Below, in pieces: positions 1 to 7,053 of a stretch of 9,896 nt of DNA; position 1 is the stretch's first letter, and each line of letters begins with the position of its first letter. A program made the translations under genes and the position numbers. Below the pieces are notes generated by a model. It did no database searches, was not told the DNA's origin, and worked only from the letters and a program-made list of their open reading frames with translations. Source of the DNA: Phyllobacteriaceae bacterium (GTDB lineage Bacteria > Pseudomonadota > Alphaproteobacteria > Rhizobiales > Rhizobiaceae); NCBI GenBank assembly GCA_024645155.1, contig JAHEGF010000099.1, positions 1 to 9,896 on the forward strand. The letters are read 5' to 3'.

Positions 1-412
1 TTTCCGTTTCATCGCCGCAGGCAAGCGCGCTGCCCATCGAAAGTGCCTGGTATACCGCGGACTTCATATCTGGTCCGCTGTAGATGAAAGTGCGAGGCAC
101 AACGACGCGGTGGGTCGTTGACATCATCCTCTCGTCCAGATTTGCGCTTAGCGTGTATCCGACATAGCCGTCGCGTTCACCTTGCAGCCAACTCCAACCA
201 TCCAGTTGATCGAAAACCCGTACATTTTCGCCCAGCAGGAGCTGCGTATCCAGGCCCGCATCAGCGGATGGCATGGACCGGATGTCGGCAACCGGCGTGC
301 AAACCTGCGCAGGCTTTCCCTCAACGAACCGTTCGGCTTTGACCTGTCCCTTCAGCCTGATGTCCGCACAGCTTTCACGGTAGGCGTTCACTCGGGGATC
401 AGGCACGATCAC
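1..412 (-). CDS. NlpC/P60-family hydrolase, N-terminal SH3 part (partial, runs off left edge)
   Basis: The 5' 137 codons of a gene cut by the left edge. The GTG start at 412-410 overlaps the TGA of the MarR gene (GTGA, four bases), with GGAGA ten bases upstream inside the MarR gene, which points to translational coupling. A second GTG lies two codons further in but is too far from this site. Residues about 36-92 look like a bacterial SH3 domain (PVADIRSMPSADAG, then LLLGENVRVFDQLDGW and RDGYVGY), and a second SH3-like unit begins near 101 (THRVVVPRTFIYSGPD). I recognise this arrangement from alphaproteobacterial NlpC/P60 proteins, in which two SH3 domains precede a Cys-His endopeptidase domain that cleaves peptidoglycan stem peptides. 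That catalytic domain would lie beyond the edge, so the enzyme assignment is by family resemblance and gene neighbourhood. The frame is open to base 1 with no stop. Confidence 0.8.
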   Translation of the reverse strand, partial: MIVPDPRVNAYRESCADIRLKGQVKAERFVEGKPAQVCTPVADIRSMPSADAGLDTQLLLGENVRVFDQLDGWSWLQGERDGYVGYTLSANLDERMMSTTHRVVVPRTFIYSGPDMKSAVYQALSMGSALACGDETE

Positions 413-759
413 AGCGGCAGTTCTCCACCTCTTGCGATCACGACATCGCCGAGGCGTTCGACATAGAGCGCGCCCTCCAGGGTTCGTTTGACGAGAACAT
501 TGCGCCGGTCGCGTTCATCGCGATGCCTGGAGACCAGCTTTTTTGCACCCATCGTGTCAAGCGCGCGTGTCACAACAGGCTTGGTGACGTTCAGTTTGGC
601 AGCCAGACCGCGCACTGTATGCGGCGGCGGATCAAGATAGATCGTCAGCAGGATCGCCATTTGCCGCAGCGACAGATCCGGCGCGTCGTCACGCACTTCG
701 GCCAGCGCAATGCTGCGCAGCAGTTCCAACGCCTGGCCAGCGCGCAGATGAAGGGGCAT
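409..759 (-). CDS. MarR-family winged-helix transcriptional regulator (short)
   Basis: A 116-residue protein with a MarR-type winged helix-turn-helix. Residues 47-70 (HTVRGLAAKLNVTKPVVTRA and following) are the helix-turn-helix, and 73-96 carry the wing with the typical D-x-x-D-R-R pattern (DERDRRN). Usual MarR proteins are about 140-160 residues. This one has a short N-terminal helix and ends soon after the wing, so the C-terminal part of the dimerisation region is largely missing. The ATG at 759 is the only sensible start, because an in-frame TGA lies 11 codons upstream with no ATG, GTG or TTG between. AAGGG lies just upstream but is very close to the ATG. The gene is 66 bases downstream of the aminopeptidase gene and overlaps the NlpC/P60 gene by four bases, so it probably sits in one transcription unit with them. 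Ligand and targets are unknown; autoregulation is possible (see the inverted repeat at 767-778). Confidence 0.85.
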   Translation of the reverse strand: MPLHLRAGQALELLRSIALAEVRDDAPDLSLRQMAILLTIYLDPPPHTVRGLAAKLNVTKPVVTRALDTMGAKKLVSRHRDERDRRNVLVKRTLEGALYVERLGDVVIARGGELPL

Positions 760-766
760 GACCCTT

Positions 767-778
767 GAAACCTGTTTC
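767..778. promoter_or_regulatory. Inverted repeat upstream of the MarR gene, candidate operator
   Basis: GAAAC-CT-GTTTC is a perfect 5+2+5 inverted repeat whose near end is seven bases from the MarR ATG. It is followed by another GTTTC copy and by the palindrome CGGTACCG at 783-790. MarR proteins typically bind inverted repeats overlapping their own promoter or ribosome binding site, so this is a plausible autoregulatory site. A 10-base inverted repeat can occur by chance, and no clear -35/-10 pair is visible next to it. Confidence 0.3.
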
Positions 779-825
779 GTTTCGGTACCGTATCATTCAA
801 AAGCCAATTTGCGGAATTTGCAAGG

Positions 826-2205
826 CTATTTGCGCGGATAGCGTTCGGCGAGCATCGCATAAAGTGCCCTGATCGCCTGTGCCTCGCCGCCTGCCGGACC
901 ATGCGGGCGGTCCGCGGGGTTCCATGCAAGAATGTCAAAATGGGCCCAGCTTCTCGCCTTACCGACAAATTTCTTCAGGAAAAGTGCAGCGGTGACCGAC
1001 CCTGCAAATGAATCCTTTGTAACGTTGTTGGTGTCGGCGATCTTGGATGACAGGTTTTTATCATAGGGCATCCACAACGGCATGCGCCACACCGGGTCAC
1101 ACAGGGCGGCGGAATATTTTTCGATTTCGTGGGCAAGACCGTCATCATCAGTATAAAATGGCGACAGGTCCGGACCAAGAGCAACGCGCGCCGCACCGGT
1201 CAGTGTTGCCATGTCCACAATCAGGTCCGGGTCATCCTCGACAGCAAGGCTGAGCGCGTCTGCCAGGACAAGGCGGCCCTCGGCGTCGGTGTTCCCTATT
1301 TCCACCGTCATTCCGCTGCGGGATTTCAGTATATCGCCTGGTCGAAATGCATTGCCGGCGATCGAATTCTCGACCGCCGGTATGAGGACGCGAAGGCAGA
1401 CCTGAAGCCTTGCGTCCATAATCATTGATGCCAGGCCGAGAACGTTTGCACCGCCACCCATATCTTTTTTCATCAAAAGCATGCTTGCGGAGGGCTTTAT
1501 ATCAAGGCCGCCGGTGTCGAACGTGACGCCCTTTCCGACAAGTGTAACCTTCGGTGCATTGCGCGAACCCCACGATATATCGATAAGACGCGGTGCGTCA
1601 GCACCGGCGCGGCCGACTGCATGGATCATCGGAAAGTTCGCGGTGACAAGCTTTTGCCCGGTGATCGTTGTGATACGGGCCTTATACTTTTGAGCGAGCT
1701 TGCATGCTGCTTCTTCCAATGCGGCAGGCCCCATGTCGCAGGCTGGCGTATTGACCAGGTCGCGGGCGAGAAACACGCCGCCGGCGACCCTTATCAGTTC
1801 TGAGTTGTCGACAGTCTCGGGAACAGCCAGCCGGACATCGTTTGTGGGCGCCTTGCCATAGTGTGCAAACCGGTACCCGCCGAGCATGGCGGCGAGGCAA
1901 GCAAGATCTGCATCCTTCGGCGGATTGGCAAAATACCAATCGCCCGCCGGTAGCGACTTGCCAAGGTGCCCGGAGAGAAGTTCCGTGAACCCGCCCTTCG
2001 CGGTTCCGATCCCGAGCGCCGCGCCGGCCAGTGCGCCATCCGCCGAAGGCAACAACAATAGGCGGCCTGACTGCCCGTCAAACCCGTTTGCCTTCATCCA
2101 CGATGCCGCGGCACCGCCCGTTACTTTGCTTGCTTCCTCGGGGCCGGAAACCAGCCAGACCGGCAGGGCGCCTGCGGGTTTCTTCTTGAGAGGTGTTACG
2201 GGCAT
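826..2205 (-). CDS. Leucyl aminopeptidase family protein (peptidase family M17)
   Basis: A cytosolic metallo-exopeptidase of the PepA/leucine aminopeptidase family, which removes N-terminal residues from peptides using two metal ions. Counting from the ATG at 2205 (459 residues), the C-terminal catalytic domain is intact: VGKGVTFDTGG (K225, D230), IKPS (K237), KKDMGG (D248), and the family signature NTDAEGRL (D307, E309, R311). These match the metal-binding Lys, three Asp and Glu and the catalytic Lys and Arg of E. coli PepA. The N-terminal domain is divergent, and the protein is some 40 residues shorter than PepA, as in the alphaproteobacterial branch often labelled only 'leucyl aminopeptidase family'. 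A TTG directly precedes the ATG, but GGAGG at 2212-2216 is six bases from the ATG and only three from the TTG, so ATG is preferred. It lies upstream of, and on the same strand as, the MarR and NlpC/P60 genes. Confidence 0.93.
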   Translation of the reverse strand: MPVTPLKKKPAGALPVWLVSGPEEASKVTGGAAASWMKANGFDGQSGRLLLLPSADGALAGAALGIGTAKGGFTELLSGHLGKSLPAGDWYFANPPKDADLACLAAMLGGYRFAHYGKAPTNDVRLAVPETVDNSELIRVAGGVFLARDLVNTPACDMGPAALEEAACKLAQKYKARITTITGQKLVTANFPMIHAVGRAGADAPRLIDISWGSRNAPKVTLVGKGVTFDTGGLDIKPSASMLLMKKDMGGGANVLGLASMIMDARLQVCLRVLIPAVENSIAGNAFRPGDILKSRSGMTVEIGNTDAEGRLVLADALSLAVEDDPDLIVDMATLTGAARVALGPDLSPFYTDDDGLAHEIEKYSAALCDPVWRMPLWMPYDKNLSSKIADTNNVTKDSFAGSVTAALFLKKFVGKARSWAHFDILAWNPADRPHGPAGGEAQAIRALYAMLAERYPRK

Positions 2206-2326
2206 CAATGGCCTCCGGCTCGTCTTTGTGAATCAGCGCTATTAACCATCCGTTAGGGTTAACAGAATATTTCTAAATACCGGAAGCAGCCCAAATAATG
2301 CCAGCTGCGAAGTTCGAAGCACAAAC
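2206..2326. promoter_or_regulatory. Divergent intergenic region between the aminopeptidase gene and tadD
   Basis: This 121-base gap must contain the promoters of two diverging genes. It is more AT-rich than the flanking genes, particularly at about 2240-2300. It holds the candidate CtrA site described separately, a TTAACC/GGTTAA inverted repeat (2242-2247 and 2257-2262), and AT-rich stretches (AATATTTCTAAATA, 2266-2279; AATAAT, 2294-2299) that could serve as -10 elements for tadD. I could not find a convincing sigma-70 -35/-10 pair with correct spacing on either strand, so exact promoters are not assigned. The aminopeptidase ribosome binding site lies at 2212-2216 on the minus strand. Confidence 0.5.
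2242..2256 (+). promoter_or_regulatory. Candidate CtrA binding site (TTAA-N7-TTAG)
   Basis: TTAACCATCCGTTAG matches the alphaproteobacterial CtrA consensus TTAA-N7-TTAA at seven of eight fixed positions. A further TTAAC follows at 2259-2263. The site lies about 70 bases upstream of the tadD ATG and about 37 bases upstream of the aminopeptidase ATG. CtrA is known to activate pilin and Tad pilus genes in Caulobacter, so a site in front of tadD would make sense. The assignment is by motif only; such near matches are not rare in AT-rich intergenic DNA. Confidence 0.4.
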
Positions 2327-3157
2327 ATGGTTGTGGCGGATATGAACGCATTGATTAGCAGGCACAACAGGCGGATGACAGCAACGGCTATCATTCTGGC
2401 ACTGGCGGTTGGCATTTCGGGTTGCGCCAACCGCTCCCTGACCACCGGCTCGGTCAACAGAAAGCTGAACAAGCCGGTTGAGGAAATGTCGACCAGCGAA
2501 CTGCACAGCGCAGCGGACTCGCTTGGGCGCGCCTATGCCCGCAAGCCCAAGGACAAGGCTATGGCGATGTCCTATTCATCGGTCCTGCGCATGACCGGTC
2601 GGAACGATCAGGCGCTTGCGGTAATGCGCAAACTGGCGATCCACTACCCGGAAGACCGCCAAGTTCTTGCAGCCTACGGAAAGGCACTGGCAAGCGCCGG
2701 GGAGTTCAAAACCGCGCTTGATGCCATTCGCCGGGCGCAAACCCCCGAATACCCGGACTGGAAACTGTTTTCTGCGGAAGGCGCAATACTTGACCAACTG
2801 GGCAATTCGCAAGATGCCCGCGAACTTTATCGCAAGGCACTCGACCTTCAGCCCAACGAGCCGAGCATCCTGTCGAACCTCGGCATGTCCTACCTGTTGG
2901 AAGGCGACCTGAAGACCGCCGAATCCTACATGCGGTCTGCCTCGCAGTCGCCGGGGGCCGACAGCCGTGTGCGGCAGAATCTGGCCATGGTGGTCGGTCT
3001 GCAAGGGCGATTTGCCGAAGCGGAGCAAATTGCCCGCCAGGAGTTGTCTCCCCAACAAGCGCAGGCCAACGTCGAATATCTGCGCAGCATGCTTTCGCAG
3101 CAAAATGCGTGGAGCCAGCTGGACGAAGACGGCAAGAAGAAGAAATCGGATAACTGA
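2327..3157 (+). CDS. tadD: TadD-like TPR lipoprotein of the Tad/Flp pilus system
   Basis: A 276-residue tetratricopeptide-repeat protein with a lipoprotein signal. A basic stretch (RHNRR, 12-16) is followed by a hydrophobic segment and the lipobox ISGC with Cys33. Residues about 77-245 form roughly five TPR-like helix pairs, for example YGKALASAGEFKTALDAIRR and LYRKALDLQPNEPSILSNLG. The C-terminus is charged and lysine-rich (GKKKKSDN). TadD is a lipoprotein thought to help the RcpA/CpaC secretin pore assemble in the outer membrane. The start is uncertain: ATG 2327 gives a 32-residue signal peptide, ATG 2342 a 27-residue one that keeps the basic stretch, and ATG 2375 would lose it. None has a strong ribosome binding site. 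It is transcribed towards tadC from the opposite strand, so it is not part of the cpaC-tadC operon and needs its own promoter. Confidence 0.85.
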   Translation: MVVADMNALISRHNRRMTATAIILALAVGISGCANRSLTTGSVNRKLNKPVEEMSTSELHSAADSLGRAYARKPKDKAMAMSYSSVLRMTGRNDQALAVMRKLAIHYPEDRQVLAAYGKALASAGEFKTALDAIRRAQTPEYPDWKLFSAEGAILDQLGNSQDARELYRKALDLQPNEPSILSNLGMSYLLEGDLKTAESYMRSASQSPGADSRVRQNLAMVVGLQGRFAEAEQIARQELSPQQAQANVEYLRSMLSQQNAWSQLDEDGKKKKSDN

Positions 3158-3431
3158 ACCGGCAGCCGCCTGATGGTTAGCTAACACCCGTCGCGTTCCA
3201 CGGTTCCGGCCTGCGCGCCGGATAGTCGATCATTGTCACAATCCATCATATCGTGGCGACACCTCTGCTTGCTTCGGGTCGCAGTCGACGCAATCATCCG
3301 GGGCCCCGGCGATACCGCGCACGGTTCGAATGCAGAATTGCTACTGAAATAACGAAGAGGTGGTGGCCGCATTTTGCGGGCCGGCCAGCAGTTGCTGCGT
3401 TGCTTTGGAACAGCGGGCCTGCGAGCCCTAC
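3158..3431. other. Convergent intergenic region between tadD and tadC
   Basis: A 274-base gap between two convergent genes, with no ORF that looks real on either strand. It contains several perfect inverted repeats: GTTAGCTAAC at 3176-3185, the stem TCCGGC/GCCGGA with a six-base loop at 3205-3222, the 12-base palindrome CCGGGGCCCCGG at 3298-3309, and CCGCA/TGCGG with a three-base loop at 3367-3379. Transcripts from both sides must end here, but none of these stems is followed by a clear U-run on either strand. Confidence 0.5.
3205..3222. terminator. Weak candidate stem-loop after tadD
   Basis: The stem TCCGGC/GCCGGA with loop CTGCGC starts 47 bases past the tadD stop. It is GC-rich and stable enough to form in RNA, but no T-run follows, so it is at best a weak or imperfect terminator. 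Rho-dependent ending is equally possible. Confidence 0.2.
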
Positions 3432-4448
3432 CTATTTTCCGAAGAAGCCGCCATTTTCCGAAATCTGGATACCTGCCGGCCCGAGAATCACGGCGAACAG
3501 GACAGGCAGAAAGAACAGGATCATCGGCACTGTCAGTTTCGGTGGCAATGCCGCTGCCTTCTTCTCCGCTTCGTTCATTCTCATATCGCGGCTTTCGGCA
3601 GACAGGACGCGCAGTGCGGTCGCGACCGGGGTACCATAACGCTCTGCCTGTATCAGAGCCTGCGTCACGGATTTGACCGACTCCAGACCAGTCCGGGCTG
3701 CAAGATTCTCGAAAGCCTGGCGGCGTTCCGGCAAATAGGACAATTCAGCCGTGGTCAACACGAGTTCTTCGGCAAGTTCGGCTGATTGAATGCCGATTTC
3801 TTCGGAGACTTTTCTGAACGCCGATTCGACTGTCATACCCGATTCAACGCAAATCAGTTTCAGATCCAATGCGTCCGGCCAGGCACGCTGGATGGACTTC
3901 TTGCGCTTCGATACCAGGTTGTTGACATAAAGGTTCGGTGCATAAAATCCTGCATAGGCAACGAGGACGCAGACAAACAGCTTGATGAATGACGGCTGTT
4001 CGGGAAGGCCGTTCAGCATGAAGACGTAAACCACCGCGAGTATAAGGCCGACAAACGGCAATACGAAACGGAAAAACAGGAACTTGGTCAACGGATTTTG
4101 TCCGCGAAAACCAGCCATCGTCAATCTTTGCTGCGTATTTTCATCGGCCAGCGCGCGGCGCAAATCCAGGCGGTCGACAAAGTCCTTCATACCTTTTGAC
4201 TGAGTCTGGCGCAGGCTCGCGGCCCCTCCCTTGCCCTTGCGCCGCTGCTCGGCTTCGGCGGCAAGGCGCGCACGTTGTTGCGCACGTAGTTCGTCGCGCT
4301 CCAGAGCTACAGTTTTCATCCGCCTGTTGAGTTCGTCACCGCCGAGAGCCGGCATCAATGTGAACAGCGTCGCAAACACCGCAACAGCGACCAGCATGGC
4401 AATCAGGAACGACGGATCGGTGAATACCTTGACTACTGCGTCACTCAT
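3432..4448 (-). CDS. tadC: Tad pilus inner-membrane platform protein TadC
   Basis: A 338-residue type II secretion F-like (GspF/T2SSF) membrane protein. Hydrophobic segments lie at about 14-34, 124-147, 154-175 and 305-328. The T2SSF helical domain covers roughly 187-318 (QRAWPDALDLKLICVESGM, and YGTPVATALRVLSAESRDMR with the usual G-x-P). A charged, Arg/Lys-rich linker (40-90) is predicted to be cytosolic. TadC and TadB form the inner-membrane platform on which the CpaF/TadA ATPase acts to move pilin subunits. It is the last gene of the cluster, 35 bases after tadB. GGAG lies about 11 bases before the ATG. It ends in TAG at 3432, before the convergent gap to tadD. TadB and TadC are homologous; position at the 3' end and the C-terminal segment followed by a short glycine-rich tail favour TadC. 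Confidence 0.92.
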   Translation of the reverse strand: MSDAVVKVFTDPSFLIAMLVAVAVFATLFTLMPALGGDELNRRMKTVALERDELRAQQRARLAAEAEQRRKGKGGAASLRQTQSKGMKDFVDRLDLRRALADENTQQRLTMAGFRGQNPLTKFLFFRFVLPFVGLILAVVYVFMLNGLPEQPSFIKLFVCVLVAYAGFYAPNLYVNNLVSKRKKSIQRAWPDALDLKLICVESGMTVESAFRKVSEEIGIQSAELAEELVLTTAELSYLPERRQAFENLAARTGLESVKSVTQALIQAERYGTPVATALRVLSAESRDMRMNEAEKKAAALPPKLTVPMILFFLPVLFAVILGPAGIQISENGGFFGK

Positions 4449-4483
4449 ATTGTCCGCTTCTCCGCCATATGATTTCTAGACCT

Positions 4484-5497
4484 CTAAACATCGAAACTGA
4501 TCATCTTTTTCATGACAAACAGGCCCATCGACATCCAAATCAGGGATACGGCCATGATCATGTGGCCGGCACTCGTGACGAATAACGGCATGATGTAATT
4601 TGGACTGGACAGGTAAACCAGGAAAGCCACGATAAATGGAAGCGCACCAATGATAGCCGCCGATGCCTTGGCCTCCATGGACAGCGCCTGAACCTTGGCC
4701 TTCATTTTCTTGCGATCCCGAAGAACACGAGCGAGGTTGCCCAGTGCCTCAGACAGATTACCACCAGCCTGAGCCTGGATCTGAATGACGATGCCGAAGA
4801 AGCTGGCTTCGGGACAGGGCATGGTATCTTTCATTCTTACGGCGGCCTCGGGAATCGAAATTCCGAGCTGCTGGGATTCTACCATGCGCTGGAATTCAGA
4901 TTTTACCGGTTCGACGGCTTCAGCGGCAATAAGGCGGACTCCATCATTCAGCGGCAAACCCGATTTGATTGCGCGAACGATAATCTCGATCGCATTTGGA
5001 AATTCATTGAGGAACTTCCTGATACGCCGTTTCTTGCGAAAAGAGATAAACCAGCGCGGCAATCCCAATCCACCGGCGATCAACCCGCCGGGAACCGCGA
5101 TCAGCGGTGCACCGGAGAAAAACACACCAGCAGCGATCAGCACTCCACATGCTGCAGAATAGATATGAAACTGCTTTACCGAGACCTTCATCCCGGCTTG
5201 CCTGAGTTGCATCTTCAGGGGCGGCTTCTTTAGCTTTCGCTCCTGGTCCTTTTGCTTGCTCTCGAGCGCCTTGAGAGTGTCTTCTACCGATTTACGGCGC
5301 TTTGTCGCCTCTGTGGCGCGATCCCGTGCCGCGGTCCTAACGCTTGAATCGGTAACCGTCTTCTTTACAGTTTCAAGACGGCGGTCTGTCTGGTTTTCGG
5401 TGCTGATCCTGTTGAACATGAACACATAAGCAAGTGCTCCGGCGCTCAAACCGGCAAGCGCGACCATCATAATCACGGAAAGATCTATACCGAACAT
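4484..5497 (-). CDS. tadB: Tad pilus inner-membrane platform protein TadB
   Basis: A 337-residue type II secretion F-like protein. An N-terminal membrane segment (about 6-27) is followed by a highly charged, probably helical cytosolic stretch (about 38-95). Two further hydrophobic stretches lie at about 110-149, then the T2SSF domain at about 166-291 (FLNEFPNAIEIIVRAIKSGL, and QAQAGGNLSEALGNLARVLR), and two C-terminal membrane segments (about 279-297 and 305-330). It is the partner of TadC in the inner-membrane pilus platform and the docking site for the CpaF ATPase. The ATG at 5497 has AAGGG nine bases upstream. The gene follows cpaF after 27 bases and precedes tadC by 35, consistent with one transcript. 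Confidence 0.93.
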   Translation of the reverse strand: MFGIDLSVIMMVALAGLSAGALAYVFMFNRISTENQTDRRLETVKKTVTDSSVRTAARDRATEATKRRKSVEDTLKALESKQKDQERKLKKPPLKMQLRQAGMKVSVKQFHIYSAACGVLIAAGVFFSGAPLIAVPGGLIAGGLGLPRWFISFRKKRRIRKFLNEFPNAIEIIVRAIKSGLPLNDGVRLIAAEAVEPVKSEFQRMVESQQLGISIPEAAVRMKDTMPCPEASFFGIVIQIQAQAGGNLSEALGNLARVLRDRKKMKAKVQALSMEAKASAAIIGALPFIVAFLVYLSSPNYIMPLFVTSAGHMIMAVSLIWMSMGLFVMKKMISFDV

Positions 5498-5524
5498 TTT
5501 CCAATACCCTTACAAAGGCGACAG

Positions 5525-7030
5525 TCAATCTATCTGCGTATCCATCGCTTCCAGTGCTGCCGCCAAACGCTGTTCCTCGTTGTAGTAGCGGGCACGCTCC
5601 CAGAAATGCGGCCGGCCTACGCCAGTGGTCGTGTGTTTGCCAATAATCTTGCCCGAACTGTCTTCGCCGCTCATCGTGTAATTGATCAGGTCCTGTGTGA
5701 TGATCACGTCCCCCTCCATACCGACAACTTCGGTGATGTGGGTTATACGGCGAGAGCCATCGCGCAGACGCATCGCCTGAATGATAACGTCAACGGAACC
5801 GACAATGATTTCACGAACCGTCTTTTGTGGAAGCGTAAAGCCTCCCATTGCGATCATCGCCTCTATTCGATTGAGGCATTCGCGCGGCGAGTTGGAGTGG
5901 ATCGTTCCCATCGAGCCGTCGTGGCCCGTGTTCATGGCCTGAAGCAGATCGAACACTTCGGGGCCGCGTACCTCACCGACAATAATCCGTTCCGGGCGCA
6001 TGCGCAGACAGTTCTTGACGAGATCCCGCATGGTGATTTCGCCTTCGCCCTCGAGATTCGGCGGACGCGTTTCCAGCCTGACCACATGCGGCTGCTGAAG
6101 CTGCAATTCGGCCGAATCCTCGCAGGTAATGACGCGCTCTTCCTTGTCGATGTAGTAGGTAAGACAGTTAAGCAGCGTTGTCTTTCCTGAACCCGTGCCA
6201 CCGGAAATAATGACGTTGCAGCGAACCCTGCCAATGATTTGCAGGACTTCGGCACCTTCTTTTGAAATTGCTCCAAACCGGACCAACTGATCGAGGGTCA
6301 GCTTGTCTTTCTTGAACTTTCGTATCGTCAATGCCGCGCCATCGATTGCCAGTGGCGGTGCGATTACGTTGACACGGGAGCCATCCGGCAAACGGGCGTC
6401 GCAGATCGGGCTCGCTTCATCAACACGACGGCCAACTTGGCTGACAATTCGCTGGCATATGTTCAAAAGCTGATGGTTGTCGCGGAAGCGGATCGGCGTT
6501 TCCTCGACCTTGCCATCGACTTCGATGTAAATCTTCTGCGCGCCATTGACCATGATGTCGGCAATGTCATCACGTGCTAAAAGCGGCTCCAGCGGACCGT
6601 AACCAAGAACATCGTTGCAAATATCCTCCAGCAGTTCTTCCTGCTCGGAGATCGACATCGCGAAATTCTTGATGGCGATGATGTCGTTGACAATATCCCG
6701 GATTTCCTCGCGTGCGGCATCTGCTTCCAGTTTTGCAAGCTGTGACAAGTCGATCGTGTCAATGAGTGCGGAGAATACCTGGGACTTGGTATCGTAGTAA
6801 CTCTCGCTGCGCCCCTGCTGGATTCGTTTTGGCTCTGGCGCCAGCGGCGGCGGTGACGCCACGGATTTCTTTGGAGCAGGTTTTTCCGCCGCCGGTGGCG
6901 CGGAAACTGCCTTGTCAGCTGGCGCGGAGTTGCCGGCTTCGCCGCCGGACTTTTCCGGTTCAACTGCTGGTGTAGCACTCACCTCGCGTGAAATGGTGTT
7001 GCCGCTATCGTTGCCTCGTTTACCGAACAT
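5525..7030 (-). CDS. cpaF: Tad pilus secretion ATPase CpaF/TadA
   Basis: A 501-residue cytosolic ATPase of the type II/IV secretion (VirB11/PilT-like) family that powers Flp pilus assembly. Residues 1-75 are a low-complexity, Pro/Ala/Lys-rich and probably disordered leader. The N-terminal domain spans about 80-230 (DVLGYGPLEPLL, DDIADIMVNGAQKIYIEVDG, DARLPDGSRVNVIAPP). The catalytic core has the Walker A motif GGTGSGKT at 277-284, an Asp-box-like segment TCEDSAEL at 302-309, a Walker B segment IIVGEVRG at 349-356, and a His-box GHDGSMGTIHSN at 369-380. All expected catalytic residues are present, so the enzyme should be active. It lies 23 bases after cpaE and 27 before tadB, with AGGCGGG upstream of its ATG. 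This family is called TadA in Aggregatibacter, CpaF in Caulobacter and CtpG in Agrobacterium. Confidence 0.97.
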   Translation of the reverse strand: MFGKRGNDSGNTISREVSATPAVEPEKSGGEAGNSAPADKAVSAPPAAEKPAPKKSVASPPPLAPEPKRIQQGRSESYYDTKSQVFSALIDTIDLSQLAKLEADAAREEIRDIVNDIIAIKNFAMSISEQEELLEDICNDVLGYGPLEPLLARDDIADIMVNGAQKIYIEVDGKVEETPIRFRDNHQLLNICQRIVSQVGRRVDEASPICDARLPDGSRVNVIAPPLAIDGAALTIRKFKKDKLTLDQLVRFGAISKEGAEVLQIIGRVRCNVIISGGTGSGKTTLLNCLTYYIDKEERVITCEDSAELQLQQPHVVRLETRPPNLEGEGEITMRDLVKNCLRMRPERIIVGEVRGPEVFDLLQAMNTGHDGSMGTIHSNSPRECLNRIEAMIAMGGFTLPQKTVREIIVGSVDVIIQAMRLRDGSRRITHITEVVGMEGDVIITQDLINYTMSGEDSSGKIIGKHTTTGVGRPHFWERARYYNEEQRLAAALEAMDTQID

Positions 7031-7053
7031 GAGGTTCTACCCGCCTGTTGCAA

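Noticed and set aside
118..466. Two short plus-strand frames at the left end
   Set aside because: They are antisense to the NlpC/P60 and MarR genes, whose minus-strand translations show clear SH3 and winged-helix patterns.
2576..3187. A 203-codon open frame on the minus strand across tadD
   Set aside because: It is antisense to the TPR region, with no family resemblance; tadD has a lipobox and repeats that clearly mark the coding strand.
3181..3372. A 63-codon minus-strand frame in the gap between tadC and tadD
   Set aside because: Its composition and sequence look random, I see no convincing ribosome binding site and nothing recognisable in the protein.
5606..6190. A 194-codon open frame on the plus strand inside cpaF
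   Set aside because: It is antisense to the conserved catalytic region of cpaF and its protein reads as no known family; it is explained by codon bias of the real gene.
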